Under the pieces are notes generated by a model that saw only the letters and a list, made by a program, of their open reading frames with translations, had not been told where the DNA came from and ran no database searches. Shown here in pieces: positions 11,043 to 23,188 of a DNA stretch of 64,000 nt (positions within the stretch are counted from its first letter, which is position 1; every line of letters begins with the position of its first letter). The position numbers and the translations under genes are program-made. The DNA lies in contig CM026562.1 in the NCBI GenBank assembly GCA_015143295.1, forward strand, positions 12,490,041 through 12,554,040, given 5' to 3'. Source of the DNA: Tetracentron sinense. Its lineage: Eukaryota; Streptophyta; Magnoliopsida; Trochodendrales; Trochodendraceae.

Positions 11043-13361
11043 TGTAGAGCCCCGAACTTTTGACATTTATGCATGACCCTTCGTAGCCATTTTTCCTTTA
11101 AAGTAATGCAATTAATAAATAAGGAAGAAATTGGAAATTTCGAAACGTCAGAAATGTTTGTTTTCGGAGTACGAACCCAACGCAAGTTGAATCGTCGAAA
11201 TCGGATGAACGAGTCAAAAGTTATGGCCAAAACAGTTTGGACCTGCAGACCACCGATCGCTCGGTCCATGGAGCGATCGATCGGTCTAAAACCGATCGCT
11301 CGGAGGCTATCGACTGGTCGAGATTTTACTATGGGGAAATTTTCCAGAGAGTGAAATTTCAACCGATCGCTCGGTTATGAAACCGATCGATCGGTAGGCA
11401 ACCGATCGATCGGTCATTAACACCGATCGCTCGGTCCTCGCGTTTTACAGAATTTTCACTAAGGGCATTTTCGGCATTCGGGTGTTATACCCTTTCTTAT
11501 ATAGGATTGCCCGAGCCTTTAGGGCTCATTCTCAACCCTTAGAAGATTTGGGAGATTAGAAGAGAGGAGAAAGGGTTCCTAAATCTAGGGTTTCCATTTT
11601 GAAGAGGAATCAAAGGGGTTTGAGACCCTAGATCATCCTCAAGCACGTTTTCCTTCAAGATCTCGGCTCAAGCTCGTGTGGAGCTCGTGTTCCAAGCTAG
11701 GGCAGCAACTCACGGTCGTTTTGGAAAGGGGGATTTCTTCCCCACTTGATCAAGGTCGGTACTTCTTGCTACCCTCCTAGTCATAGTTCTTCTTTTCCTT
11801 TATTTTTCTTTGTGTTCCTTTATACATCCATGTATTATGAGATGGGTTGTGAATGGTGAACGGTGAATGATGAATGGAGATGAATGTGGGCGATTGGATG
11901 CCGTGTGTATTGATGTGATGGATGAACGGGGAGGGCATTGTACCCATAATAAACATACATATGTGATGTGAGTAAAACCCACCTAGAAAAGCATGTTGTA
12001 GGGTTAATAAATAATGAACACACTATGTTTGATGAGATGCCAAGGTGAATAAAATGAGTGATAAATTAAGGGAATACATGTTTAATTATTCATGAAATTG
12101 TTAGGGCATATGATAGTGTGTTTCTTACATTTCTCAAAATGTGCGACTTATTACTTGTTCAAATCGTGATATGCTATGCTTTGTAAATTACCCAAATTGT
12201 CATATTTAATTCCAAATGCAAGTATGCACACGATCTCACGAGCACGCATGCATGACATGGATTACCGACGTTTTTCAAGAATGGGATTTAGAGGTGGGGC
12301 ATATCCTACGATATGTATTACCTCGCTTTTGGCAAGGAAAAGTCAATCATGCATTATCATAAGAAGGGTCTCCCTTCCCTCGCAAGTACATACATATCAT
12401 AAGAAGGGTTTCCCTTCCCTCGCAAGTACATCTCACAAGGACATCTCACAAGTGAAAGGACATGACATGAGCATTTAGGAAGAAGGGTCTCCCTTCCCTC
12501 ACAAGTAGATTACTTTTCCGAACAAGCAAGCATGATACATGACATGACAAGCATGGGCATTTAGGAAGAAGGGTCTCCCTTCCCTCACAAGTAGTTTACT
12601 TTTCCAAGCAAGCATGACAAGACATGGCATGACATGCATGATACGATAAGATAAGACAAACATGACAAGTTTTCAAGCAAGGAAATGGTATTTTCAGTCA
12701 AGTCAAGTCAAGTGCACGGTGTTTTCAAGGGTTTTATCGGCTTTTACGAATTCAAGCATGATTATATACTCCTTTACTTTATTGTCATGATATGAATTAT
12801 TCCTGCTTTATATGCTTGAATTGTTTCCTGCTTTATATATGTGAAATGCTTCCTACTTCCTATACTGCTATGGTTTTGCTATGACTATTGGTTAGTATTT
12901 AGTACCCGCTGAGTATTCCATGCTCAGCCGTACTTCTTATGTCGGCAGGTTCTGAGGGAGCTGCTGCTCCATTTGATGTCTGTACTCCTAGCCCTTGGGT
13001 GGAGGAGGAGTACGTCGAGGAACCTTTGGAGGAACCTCCCGTAGAGGGTTATCAGTAGGTGGTGTTAGATTCTAAGTGGTTTAGCTGTGGGTGAGCATGA
13101 GTGATTATATCCATGTATTTTGGCGGGCATGTCCGCACTTTCTTTGTTTTGTTTTCTTTTGTATTAAACTTGGACCATGTGTATATATACTTAGAGGTTT
13201 GTTAGACTTCCGTTGTGTTTTATAGTTATGCTTCCGCTGTTATCCTCTATTGTATATGTTCTGTGAGTTTTGCAGGTTGGTTCGTCAAGCAAGTCATGTA
13301 AGTAATGATTAAGTCGTCCAAGATTCACTCTAACTCCTAGGGTGGGTTTGGGGTCGCGACA
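11043..13361 (+). repeat. 3' LTR of the Tekay element
   Basis: This is the same 2319 bp as the 5' LTR, offset by 7503, with about five differences seen by eye and no length change. It contains cassette A at 11252-11436 and cassette B at 12359-12596. The downstream flank begins with the target duplication CAATC at 13362-13366. Confidence 0.95.
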
Positions 13362-13366
13362 CAATC

Positions 13367-14747
13367 AGTACTAGATCTAGAGGCTTAGAACATTATTAGG
13401 TTTAAAAGGAACTAGAAAATCATATCTCCTCGCAACCTTTGCATGAATTTCGTACAATGTTACCTAAGGAACCTTATGTCCTCATCAAATGAGACATTAA
13501 CAATTATAAATACCCTTTATATATAGTTGTGTGAATGTGATGTTTCTCTAATCAACATAGAAAAGTCTTATATTGGCTTTCGAGGGCATATAAGTCCAAT
13601 AAGGGTCCCGATAAACCTGTATGTGCACCATGAGTATCAGAATTAAAATGGTAGACTTAAGTCTTCTTCTTTGGCACATACATATAATCATGTCCTGTTA
13701 TTTGCTTATGAGTTCCTATTGATATTGGATCATGTGCTATCGTTTCATGTCTGCATTGTTTTAGATTCATCAACGAAAAATACAGCTCTACTAAGAAACA
13801 ACTCGATGCTACTCCAAAAATAGTTTGCATGGGTGTCATCTCTTTAGGGAGAACTTACAGTGGAGATGAAAGGAAACTTCAATTTGGAAAGGTGTCATGG
13901 AGAGGGGATCATGTTTTCTGATTGATATTGCCATTTTTGGTTTGTGAACATTTTTATGTTTGTATGCCCGAATATAAATAACAGAACCTATTGGAGAAGG
14001 ATCCATCTAGTTGTTACTTCATATCCTTTGGTGTTCCGTGCTTCTTTTTATTCTTATCTCCTTCAGCTGTCAAAATTGATTATTTAACCCTTAAGATAAT
14101 TCTTGTCCTCAATGTTTTTCCTTCTATCACCAAAAGAGAGCAAGGATGAGATGAAAGCATGCCTCCTATTCTTATTAATGTTTATTTCTTCTTAATGTTC
14201 TTGTTAAAAACTGTGTGGTGAATTATTTCCATTCAATCCACCACCACTGAAATAAGTACTAGTTACGGTTTGATAGGAGAAGGGGTGGAGGAAACAGTTC
14301 TTAGGTGAAATTTTATTTCTTGTAATCAGCACCCAGGAAATATTTATTTTCTGTCGAATTTTTTTTTCAATATGTTGAAAGGACGAAAATCCTTAGGCAC
14401 TTTCAGCCAAACAAGAGAAAACTGATCGAAATTAGAGCTTTCTGAAGAGAATTTTCTTGACAGAAAATTTCAATTTTCTAGTTTTATATGAAGAAACAAA
14501 GCCAATGTAAAAAAAAAGGTGGCGGAATCTATTTATACATGCCAAAATACCAAACTTAAAATTATATCTAACCAATCTATATAACATTTAATTGCGAAAT
14601 ACTTATCACAAACAAATCTATGGAAGAATAAAATAGTCTTAAGATATCAGTATCTAAATAAGCTTAACTAGTAACTACCTCAAGAAACCAGAATTTAGTA
14701 TCTTAAAAAGAATTAACTACACTAATTAATCCAAATTCGAATTGCTG
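13367..14747. other. Intergenic, nothing recognised
   Basis: AT-rich sequence between the Tekay element and the 3' end of the GDSL gene. Reading both strands I found no conserved coding segment, RNA gene, or repeat with clear ends. The left part is the genomic flank of the Tekay insertion. Confidence 0.5.
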
Positions 14748-16842
14748 TCAAACAATGAAATGGAGCTTAGGCATGATGTCTCGAATGAGCCATTTTGCCA
14801 TTTGCTTATAAGCCTCCTGAGTCAAATGGATACCATCCCAACTAACACGTCTCTCAGGATGGCGACAAACAGGAACCAAAGGAGCTCCACAAGGCAAAAT
14901 AGGATCAAAGTTGTAATCGCCACCAATTCCACAACAAGCTTTCTGTATAGACCCCACATCGAAACCTTGTCATGATAAATCACAAACAGTCATTAGAACT
15001 AATTCTCCATTATTAAACTATACATATTGTTTTGGGTATAAGTGATGTCAAGACTCACCAAGATAAGGAGCATGCTGATGGAGCCACTGGAAGGCATTGT
15101 AATTATCAGCATACACCACAACAACATTAGGGTATTCCTGATTTAACTCTAAAATGGATTGTTGGAGGAGATTGTTGTAGTACATGGAAAAGTTGTTTAA
15201 ATCTTTTAGGCACTTGAATTCGTCGTAAGCTGCGGGATCATTGCTTTTCAATGTTGTGAGATAAAAGGGAAAACAACCCAATGGAAAACTCCCAGGGACA
15301 ACAATTCGAAGAGCACCATGATCAATCACTTCCTGTATATATAGTAACAAAGTATTATGAATTTTTTGAAAATTGCCAAATAACATTTGACTTTTTCTTC
15401 GAATGATTAATTCACAACTTCTGAAAAAAAAACACACACACATTTTTTTCAAAAAAATCGCGAATTTTACAAGTTAAACACAAATTATTCACTTTTTTTT
15501 TTGAGAAAGTGCCTAATAAATATATAATATTTGAAATATATTTATTTAGAATTTTCTTAACATCTTGCCCAACAATTTATAGATTTATTTATGAAGTTCA
15601 AAATTTTTCCTAGTCAAATAATTCTCAAACCCCCGATTTAGTAACTATGCATGTATCAGAGAAGAAAGAAAGGAGTATAATTTTTTTGTACAGGCGATCA
15701 ATGATCACAACAAATTAATCACTATATAGAGATGTATATCGGATTAGTCAATGTGTATTGCAGAAATAATATTTGGACTATAATTCTTCCAAGATGCGGC
15801 CCAAAAGTCAACGGACTAGCTAGATCGACCGGTAGATATGCAGTTGCATGTGCCCTATGCCAATGGCTCTAGATGGTATCCTGTTATTTTTTCAAGTAGA
15901 GAAAAACTGCTAGCATTACTACCAAGTTCAATGAGAAAGATAATATGTTGTTATGAGAAAGAAGCTTACTCTAGTGGCATTCTTTATAGCCTGAAAAACT
16001 TCTGGCACAATTTTCTCAACCTCCTCTATGGTTTTGCCCTCGATAAAAGCATAGTTGCAATCGTTAAGTCCAATCTCCCCCATCATGAAGAGAGACTTTT
16101 CAAGCCTTTGTGCACACTCTAAAAAATATTGAGAAAGAAACAGTAACAGAAATATAGTTATGACATAGTTAAGCAAAGCTTGATTGAAAAATTATTGTAA
16201 TCTGATAACCTGTTTTCGATTTGCAGATGGAACTGAGATGAGTCTTGAACCACTGGAGTTGAACGTTGAGGGAACTCTTGGTTAACAGCGGTATAATGTT
16301 CAATTTTACAAGGGAGGAAATGTCGAGTGCAGTCGAACCAGCTACTGCAAAGTTTACTCCATGAGTGAAATCGGAATGGCTTTTCAGATACGGGTTGAGA
16401 AGGGGGAGATGAGCAGCGAGGGCTGTAATGCATAAAATATGAAATTGTTACTAGAAAATTAATAACAAAAACGTTTATTCAGGACAGCGCTTATCAGCAT
16501 TATCACTTATTACTGCAATAATCTGTACCGGACAAACACTAAGAAACATAAGACATAGGTCTTACCGAGATAGTCTACCATTAGGAGACCATCCGAGCAT
16601 CTACCAGTGGGCATGTTGAAGAAAGTTTGGCCATATGGAAGGCGAGCAAATACAGAGAAGTATCCGATTGGAAATTCACGTATAAAATTACCAGTATCTG
16701 AAATCGAGTCCCCAAATTGATATATGGAGTCAAAAGTGCAATTTGGGAATTTAGCAGCACAAGGACGAATAAGAAGAACAAGATAGTTTGATACTAAGAA
16801 GAGTAGGAGAAATGAGAGAAACCAAACTCGGTGGGTAGCCAT
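14748..16842 (-). CDS. GDSL (SGNH) esterase/lipase, acetylajmalan-esterase-like
   Basis: A secreted serine hydrolase of the plant GDSL family, hydrolysing ester bonds in lipids or acylated metabolites; the substrate cannot be read from sequence. Five exons on the minus strand, all with GT-AG introns: 16842-16566, 16422-16210, 16118-15970, 15332-15059 and 14965-14748. The phases fit throughout, giving 376 residues, the usual family length. A signal peptide is clear (about residues 1-30, FLLLFLV and a second hydrophobic run). Block I is FGDSISDTGN (nucleophile Ser46). Block II is FAVAGS (Gly121). Block III is GEIGLNDCN (Asn182). Block V is WDGIHLT (Asp348, His351). All catalytic residues are present. 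Block III reads GLND where relatives usually have GGND. The five-exon layout and the GEIG and CCG motifs place it with the acetylajmalan-esterase/At1g28580-type subgroup (family knowledge). It appears functional. Confidence 0.93.
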
Positions 16843-16919
16843 TATTAAAGAAAGTATTCAGAAAGGCAAAGGACAAGAGATTCTTATGCTTGGTGACGAT
16901 TTTATCTAGACATCATGCC

Positions 16920-16934
16920 TATATTTATAAAAGG
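16920..16934 (-). promoter_or_regulatory. TATA box of the GDSL gene
   Basis: CCTTTTATAAATATA on the minus strand lies about 80 bp upstream of the chosen ATG. This predicts a 5' leader of about 50 nt and supports the start at 16842. Confidence 0.6.
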
Positions 16935-17364
16935 TGTTTTTTACAATTGGAATCTGAAAGGCAAATGGATCTTGATCCTATTACGCGGATGCTGATTCAT
17001 ACAAGTCCAAAGAACTTTTGAAACGTTATCTTATTTTCATCAAAAGACAAGAAATAAAGTTATGGATATAATTGTGATTAAATAGGCATTTTGCATGAGA
17101 AATGAAAAATTGAGGGTCTATTATCTTTAGTAGAAAATTTCACCCCTCGGTTCCCTCTATTAGGGACCCTCCACCCGATAGCTAGCAATGTGGCGTTAAT
17201 ATGCAATCAAGGTTGACCCACTTACAGCAAAATCTCCCACTTCTATGAATGAAACTCTACAAGATAAGAACAAAATCTAATATATCCTTCATCTTTTTTA
17301 CGGGGCCCAACACATTTTTGTCTTCTTGTCAAGAAAAACAGAAAATAGATGAGAAGGAAAGTGA
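16935..17364. other. Upstream region of the GDSL gene
   Basis: About 430 bp between the TATA box and the CACTA end at 17365. I see no gene or clear regulatory repeat. Any upstream regulatory sequence of the GDSL gene must fit here or lie within the transposon. Confidence 0.4.
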
Positions 17365-18098
17365 CACTACAAGAAAACTAGGATTTACCAACGGTTTGAT
17401 ATCGTCGGTAATATGCTCATTTCCGTCGGTATCGGATGCAGCAACGGAATTCTGACCGTCCGTATGCCATCGCTAATACGGGCGTCAGTAAATCTATAGC
17501 AACGGAAATTTGCAACCATCGCTAATTACCGACGGAAATATTTCCATCGCTATTAATAATAATTTCGTCCCTATATATGTGTTATACAGGACCTTTTCTA
17601 GTACAATTTCGACAGTTTGTACTATCTCTGATGATTTATTATTAAATTACGACGATAATTAACCGTTGCAAAATCGTATATACCGACGGTTTTATTACCG
17701 TGGCTGATTTCAAATCTACCAACGGAATAATTACTGTCAGTATAACTACAAATATACTGAGGGTTAAATTACCATCACTATTACTGACGGTATGTTACCG
17801 TGGCTATACTTCCAGTATACCGACGGTCATATATCCATCGCATATTGTAAGTTAGTGACGGAAGATTACTGTCATTAATAACTTTTTTTTATTAAATTAT
17901 TAGTGACGGTAATATTACCGTCGCTAATATCCTTTAGGAAAAAAAAAACAGGCCCTGTATACAGTGACTGTATACCCTGTATACCTATCCACCTATCATC
18001 TGTTAACCTGTCACCTATTTTCAAAGACAAACTCATATATATAATGATCCACGCACATTCCTAATAAAATTTAATTATAGAATATCAATCCACGTAGA
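17365..18098 (+). mobile_element. Terminal part of a CACTA (En/Spm) DNA transposon
   Basis: The sequence opens with CACTACAAGAAAACTAGG, a classic CACTA terminal repeat, after the bases TGA (one copy of the expected 3-bp target duplication). From about 17385 to 17935 there is a dense subterminal array of short repeats, mostly TTACCGACGGTA-like in both orientations, as expected for binding sites of the CACTA subterminal-binding protein. No matching opposite terminus (TAGTG) was found downstream, so the element is truncated or rearranged. A copia solo LTR interrupts it at 18099. Confidence 0.8.
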
Positions 18099-19615
18099 TG
18101 TTAGCCTATAGGTGTCTACCATAGGTCCCCTTAGTGATTTTGATAATAACACAATAATGTAAAGAGATTTGTGTTACTAATGTTTCCATTGAATTAATGT
18201 GATATTCAGTTTATGGGAAGCATTAGCAAATCAAGATGAAAAAGCATGAAAATGACATCATCTATGAGAAGAATTCAATATCAAGTCAAAAGAAAGCTAT
18301 TGGATCAAGTTGGATCAAATTAAATATCATACCAATCCAAGTCATGAAAAAGAAGAAGAAGATTGATCATGAAGTCAAAGAAGAAAAATCCAATCAAGAT
18401 CAAGATGAAGAATGAAGACTCTCTTAGATAGGTTTAATGTTTTACATTTTAGTATGAGAATGTTTAATACTTTTGTAAAAAGTTCTCAAAGTTTGTTTGA
18501 TTGAATGTTTAAAGCCTAGATTGACCTTAGGAGCCTAAGACCAACATTGAATAACTTTCTAAGGCCCTAAGACATCATAAAGAATGACCAAAATCATGAT
18601 AAAGAAGAGTCATAAGACCTTGAAATTCAATCCCATCATTAAGGTTAAGAAAAATGGATTTTATGCTGAAAATCAACCATCCAGTCGACTAAATGAACCA
18701 TCCAGTCGACTAGATGAAGGCCAGGATTTTGATTTGGCCATTGGGTTCATCCAGTCAACTAGATCACCCATCCAGTCGACTAGATGCCTTGGGGCATGTA
18801 TTAAAAACCCTATAACGGTTATTTTTAAATGGCTCTTTTGCATTCAATGTGCCTCCAACGGCTATATCTTTGCAAGTGCTATAAATAGAGATGATTTATG
18901 AATTAGAATGTGATGATATATCAATCAAATCATTCAATCATCCACTCCAAAGCTTAGATTTCTAAATCTATTGAGTTAAACCTAAAATCCCCAAATCCCA
19001 TATCTTGAGCTATTCAACTCCAATCGTTGGGAGATTTTCTGTGAGTTTTAGAGAGATCATTCAGCTCGTTTTAGGATCAAATTATGATTGTAAAATACTT
19101 CTCATCTAAGTTTAATGAAATCAAGAATCGGTAGATTCTTGTCCTTGAAGCGGGGAGCTTTGTAAAGTTAATAGAGGGTGTTCTCTTGCAAATAGGCTTA
19201 ATCTTCGCCCATAAGAAGATTGTAAAGGTCTAATCCTCACCCGTAAGGGGATTTGTAAAGGTTTAATCTTCACCTGAAAGAAGATTGTAAAAGGTTTGGT
19301 CTTCACTTGTAATAAGACTGTGCGAGTAAAATCGTGGTGAATCCTCTAGTGAGTATAGCTTGAGGCGGGGACGTAGGCGGGATTGCCGAACCTCGTGAAC
19401 AATATCTTGTGTTTGCATTCTCTCTCCCTACTCTTGTGCTTGCATTCTCTCTCCCTAGTCTTTACTTTATTGTTTTACATTGTTTGTATTGAATTTCATA
19501 ATTCATTTCCCTTTTAATTAGTAGAATTGAAATTTCGCTTAAGGGATTAGGAAGATTTTTTAAATTGTCATAGACCCTATTCACCCCCCTTCTAGGGTCG
19601 AATCCTTGGGCAACA
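18099..19615 (+). mobile_element. Solo LTR of the Ty1/copia (SIRE-like) family
   Basis: A 1517-bp LTR starting TGTTAGCC and ending GGGCAACA. The flanking 5-mers are GTAGA (18094-18098) and GTAAA (19616-19620), a target duplication with one difference. No internal sequence is present, so it is a solo LTR. Palindrome cluster at 18677-18786; TATA box GCTATAAATAGAG at about 18878-18890. Length and inner edge match the copia LTR at 23189 once that LTR's own insertion is subtracted (about 1520 bp). Confidence 0.85.
18677..18786. repeat. Palindrome cassette of the copia solo LTR (AGTCGACT type)
   Basis: Four copies of CATCCAGTCGACTAGATG or close variants occur within 110 bp, each centred on the palindrome AGTCGACT (one copy reads AGTCAACT). 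The cluster ends about 95 bp upstream of the TATA box. Confidence 0.85.
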
Positions 19616-20284
19616 GTAAAGTCAACATATGCAAAAATAAACAAGGCGATCGTCGTAAATAGTAATATTACACAAATATCCCAACCACGATGTTGGGTAT
19701 CATCTGATGCTTGAGTAGCGTCTGTATCATAAGATGAATATGTGGTCATTTTGTTCACTTCCCGCCCAAAGCTATTCATAAAACCTTCCATTCATGACAT
19801 TGTGCTTTGCAGGGCAGAAATCATAGCCCCCTGGGTCTCTATCATCACCACGAGCTCAGCCTAGTGAGCATCAGATGCGATTTCTCGATCCTGGGATTCA
19901 TGAAAGTATGGCTAGCAAAATTCATATAACCAATACCCAATCTCTCAATTGGTAAAAACGATAAGAGACACCCAAGAAGATTAGAATACTTGTAGGGGTA
20001 GAGCCACATGGAGCCCAGAAGGGGATGAAGCCCCCCTTGAAATTTTGAGAATTTTTTTCCTATAGTATTCATAGGGGTGTAGCCTAGGAGAGGGGTAGAG
20101 CCGAGGAGGACGGGGGCTGTAGGCTCCCCTATACTTTTGAAATAAAACGTTTTCTTTAGCATAAACGAAGGTGATGACCCATGAACTTAGCGCTCAAAAA
20201 AAAAATTTGGGGCCTACGCCCCCAAACCCCCATTGCTAGCCCCCCTGCAAGAGGATCCTGGCTCTACTCCTGAATACTTGGATA
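19616..20284 (-). pseudogene. Degraded minus-strand ORF with coiled coil and membrane segment
   Basis: On the minus strand, about 19905 down to 19620, a frame encodes a coiled-coil-like stretch (VVMIETQGAMISALQS, MEGFMNSFG). An acidic/polar spacer follows, then a C-terminal hydrophobic segment (CVILLFTTIALFIFAYV), with stop codons interrupting it. It follows directly after the solo LTR, so it may be interior sequence of the same CACTA element. I do not recognise the family. The rest, to 20284, includes C-rich low-complexity sequence with no gene. Confidence 0.35.
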
Positions 20285-22690
20285 ATTAATGCATGGTAAA
20301 AAGATCCTATTTTTTTCTAAATAACCCACATGGTAATTGTTTTCAAAAGCATTGAGAAATATGATTTTTAATAAATTGTCAGCTTGTTTTCTAAGACATT
20401 GAGAAATATGAGTTTTAATGGAATGTCGGCTTCTTGATTTGTTAGCATCCCTTCAAACTTGTAATGTAGGACAAAGGGTAAAGAATCTGACACTTTTCCC
20501 AGTTTTGCCTTTTTATATGTCATTTCCTCTTAGTGACTCTGGCTTGTAATAGGAAAATTATTGATAGCATCCTTATATTTTTCTAAGTAGCCCACATGGT
20601 AATTGTTTTCTAAAGCCGTTGAGAATTATGAGTTTTAATGGAATGTCAGCTTCTTGGATAGTTAGCATCTCTTCCAACTTTTAATGTAAGACAAAGAGTA
20701 AGGCCTTTCACACTTTTCCAGCTTTGTCTTTTTTATACCTTCTAAGGTCATTTCCTCCGACAGACACTGGCTTGCAATAGGGAAATTATTGTTAGCATCC
20801 CTATATTTTTCTAAGTACCCCACACGGTACTTGTTTTCTAAGCCATTGAGAAATATGAGGTTTAATGGAATGTTAACTTCTTGGTTTGCTAACATCCCTT
20901 CCAACATGTAATGAAAGACAAAGGGTAAAAGCCTTTAACACTTTTCCCAACTTTGTCTTTTTTACACCTTCTAAGTTCATTTCCTCCTACGGACTCCAGC
21001 TTGTATTAGGGAAAGTATTGTTAGCATCCCTATATTTTTCAAAGTACCCCATATGTTAATTATTTTCTATGCCATTGAGATATATGTTTAAATGGAATGT
21101 CAGCTTCTTGATTTGTTAGCATCCCTTCAAACTTGTAATGTAGGACAAAGGGTAAAGAATTTAACACTTTTCCCAGTTTCGTCTTTCTATATGTCATTTC
21201 CTCCTAGTGACTCTGGCTTGTAATAGGAAAATTATTGATAGCATCCTTATATTTTTCTACGTAGCCCACATGGTAATTGTTTTCTAAAGCCAATGAGAAT
21301 TATGAGTTTTAATGGAATGTCAGCTTCTTGGTTAGTTAGCATCTCATTCAACTTTTAATGTAAGACAAAGGGTAAGGCCTTTCACACTTTTCCAGCTTTG
21401 TCTTTTTTATACCTTATAAGGTCATTTCCTCCGACAGACTCTGGCTTGCAATAGGGAAATTATTGTTAGCATACCTATATTTTTCTAAGTACCCCCACAT
21501 GGTACTTGTTTTCTAAGCCATTGAGAAATATGAGTTTTAATGGAATGTTAACTTCTTGGTTTGCTAACATCGCTTCCAACATGTGATGTAGGACAAAGGG
21601 TAAAAAGCCTTTAACACTTTTCCCAACTTTGTCTTTTTTACACCTTCTAAGTTCAATTCCTCCTACGGACTCCAGCTTGTAATAGGGAAAGTATTGTTAG
21701 CATCCTTATATTTTTCTATGTACCCCACATGGTAATTATTTTCTATGCCATTGAGATATATGGTTTAATGGAATGTCAGCTTCTTGGTTTGTTAGCATCA
21801 CTTCCAACTTGTAATGTAGGACAAAGGGTAATCCAATAACACTTTTCCCAGCTAAGTACTTTTTCTACCTTCTAAAGTAATTTCCTACTACAGAATCTGG
21901 CTTGTAATTGGGAAATTATTGTTAGCGTCCCGATATTTTTCCAAGTACCCCACATGGTAATTGTTTTCTAAGCCATTGAGAAGTATGAGTTTTATTGGAA
22001 TGTTAGCTTCTTTTTTTGTTTGTATCCCTTCCAACTAGTAATGTAGGAGAAAGGGTAGAGCCTTTGACACTTTTCTCAGCTTTGTCTTTTTTATGACTTC
22101 TAAGGTCATTTCCTCCTACAGAATCTGGTCTATAATAGAGAAATTATTGTTAGCATCCCTACATTTTTCCAAGTACCCCCACATGATAATTGTTTTATAC
22201 GCCATTGAGAAATATAAGTTTTACTCGAATGCCATTTTCTCGGTTTGTTAGCATCCCTTCCAACTTGTAATGTAGTACAAATGGTAAGGCCTTCAACACT
22301 TTTCTCAGTTTTGTTTCTTATACCTTCTATTGGGGAAATTATTCTTAGCATCCCTGTATTTTTCTAAGTGCCCCACATGGCAATTATTTTCTACGTGATT
22401 GAGATATATGAGTTTTAATGGAATGTCAGCTTCTTGATTTGTAAGCATCCCTTCCAACATGTAATGGAGGACAAAGGGTAAAGTCTTTATCACTTTCCAA
22501 ACTATCTTTTTTATACCTTCTAAGGTTATTTCCTCCAATAGACCCTGGATTGTAATAGGAAAATTATTCTTAGCATCCCTATAATTTTCTAAGTACCCCA
22601 CATGGTAATTGTTTTCTAAGCAATTGAGAAATATGAGTTTGAATGGAATGTCCGCTTCTTGGTTTGTTAGCATTCCTTCTAACTTGTTAT
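20285..22690. repeat. Tandem array, ~228-bp unit with ~675-bp three-unit period
   Basis: About eleven copies of a 218-230-bp unit, traced by anchors such as CCATTGAGAAATATGAG (near 20398, 20618, 20845, 21074, 21292, 21520, 21750, 21975, 22204, 22399, 22623) and TTAGCATCCCTATATTTTTC. Neighbouring units are of three kinds that recur every third unit: 20398/21074, 20618/21292 and 20845/21520 are each about 675 bp apart and share private variants. This is a higher-order repeat. The unit has no long open frame. The right part of the array (after about 21975) loses the three-unit order. Confidence 0.85.
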
Positions 22691-22759
22691 ATCCCCTTCA
22701 ACTAATAAAAAAAAAATATCAACTAGCTCCTGATAATCACCTCCTTGTTCCTCTGTGTA

Positions 22760-23188
22760 TTATTCCTCAATCCAAGGTCCCGGAGCATAAATATCGAATC
22801 ATCCCAAACCTGCCGAGAGTAACAACTCGGCTGAGTACTTAAAATACTTAGTGTATACAAAGTCTGGCTAACAATGTCATATCATATAATCATGATCATG
22901 CTTTATCATAAATAAACATATCTTATTGTTCATGTGTGTAAACATGTAAACATAACATCATTCATTCATGGCATGTTGAGACTCGTGACTTGTGTAGACA
23001 TATAAGACTTGTACGTATTCATGTAAGTTCATGTAATCATGTGTATCAATACATGTAGAATGATATGACAACACTTGTAACATGAAAATCCCCAATTACA
23101 TGTAACATGAATAATCCCCCATGGCATGTAACATGATAGTTCCCAATGGAATGTAATCATGATGGTGCTTGTGTTCGTGAGACATACA
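22760..23188 (-). mobile_element. Diverged Tekay LTR fragment
   Basis: An inverted, diverged form of the Tekay LTR 3' half: GCCGAG..CTCGGCTGAG matches the conserved block after the GTCGGCAGG motif. A run of CATGTAA/ATCATG-rich sequence with short repeats follows, where cassette B normally lies. The fragment stops at 23188, where a copia LTR begins after ATACA. It is the oldest layer of the nested block. Confidence 0.5.

Larger units (their letters stand above)
3540..13361 (+). mobile_element. Tekay/Del-type Ty3/gypsy chromovirus, whole-looking, young
   Basis: A 9.8-kb Ty3/gypsy element. Both LTRs are exactly 2319 bp, start TGTAGAGCCCC and end GGTCGCGACA. The target duplication CAATC is at 3535-3539 and 13362-13366. 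An initiator-Met primer-binding site, gag, pol (protease, reverse transcriptase, RNase H, integrase, chromodomain-like C-terminus) and a polypurine tract follow in the usual order. By eye the LTRs differ at about five positions. At an assumed plant rate near 1.3e-8 per site per year, that implies insertion within roughly the last hundred thousand years. The element looks whole. At least eight other LTRs or LTR fragments of the same family lie elsewhere in the window. Confidence 0.95.

Noticed and set aside
20285-22690. CRISPR array or gene cluster
   Set aside because: The full 228-bp unit is repeated with no unique spacers and no long open frame; it is a tandem satellite-like array.
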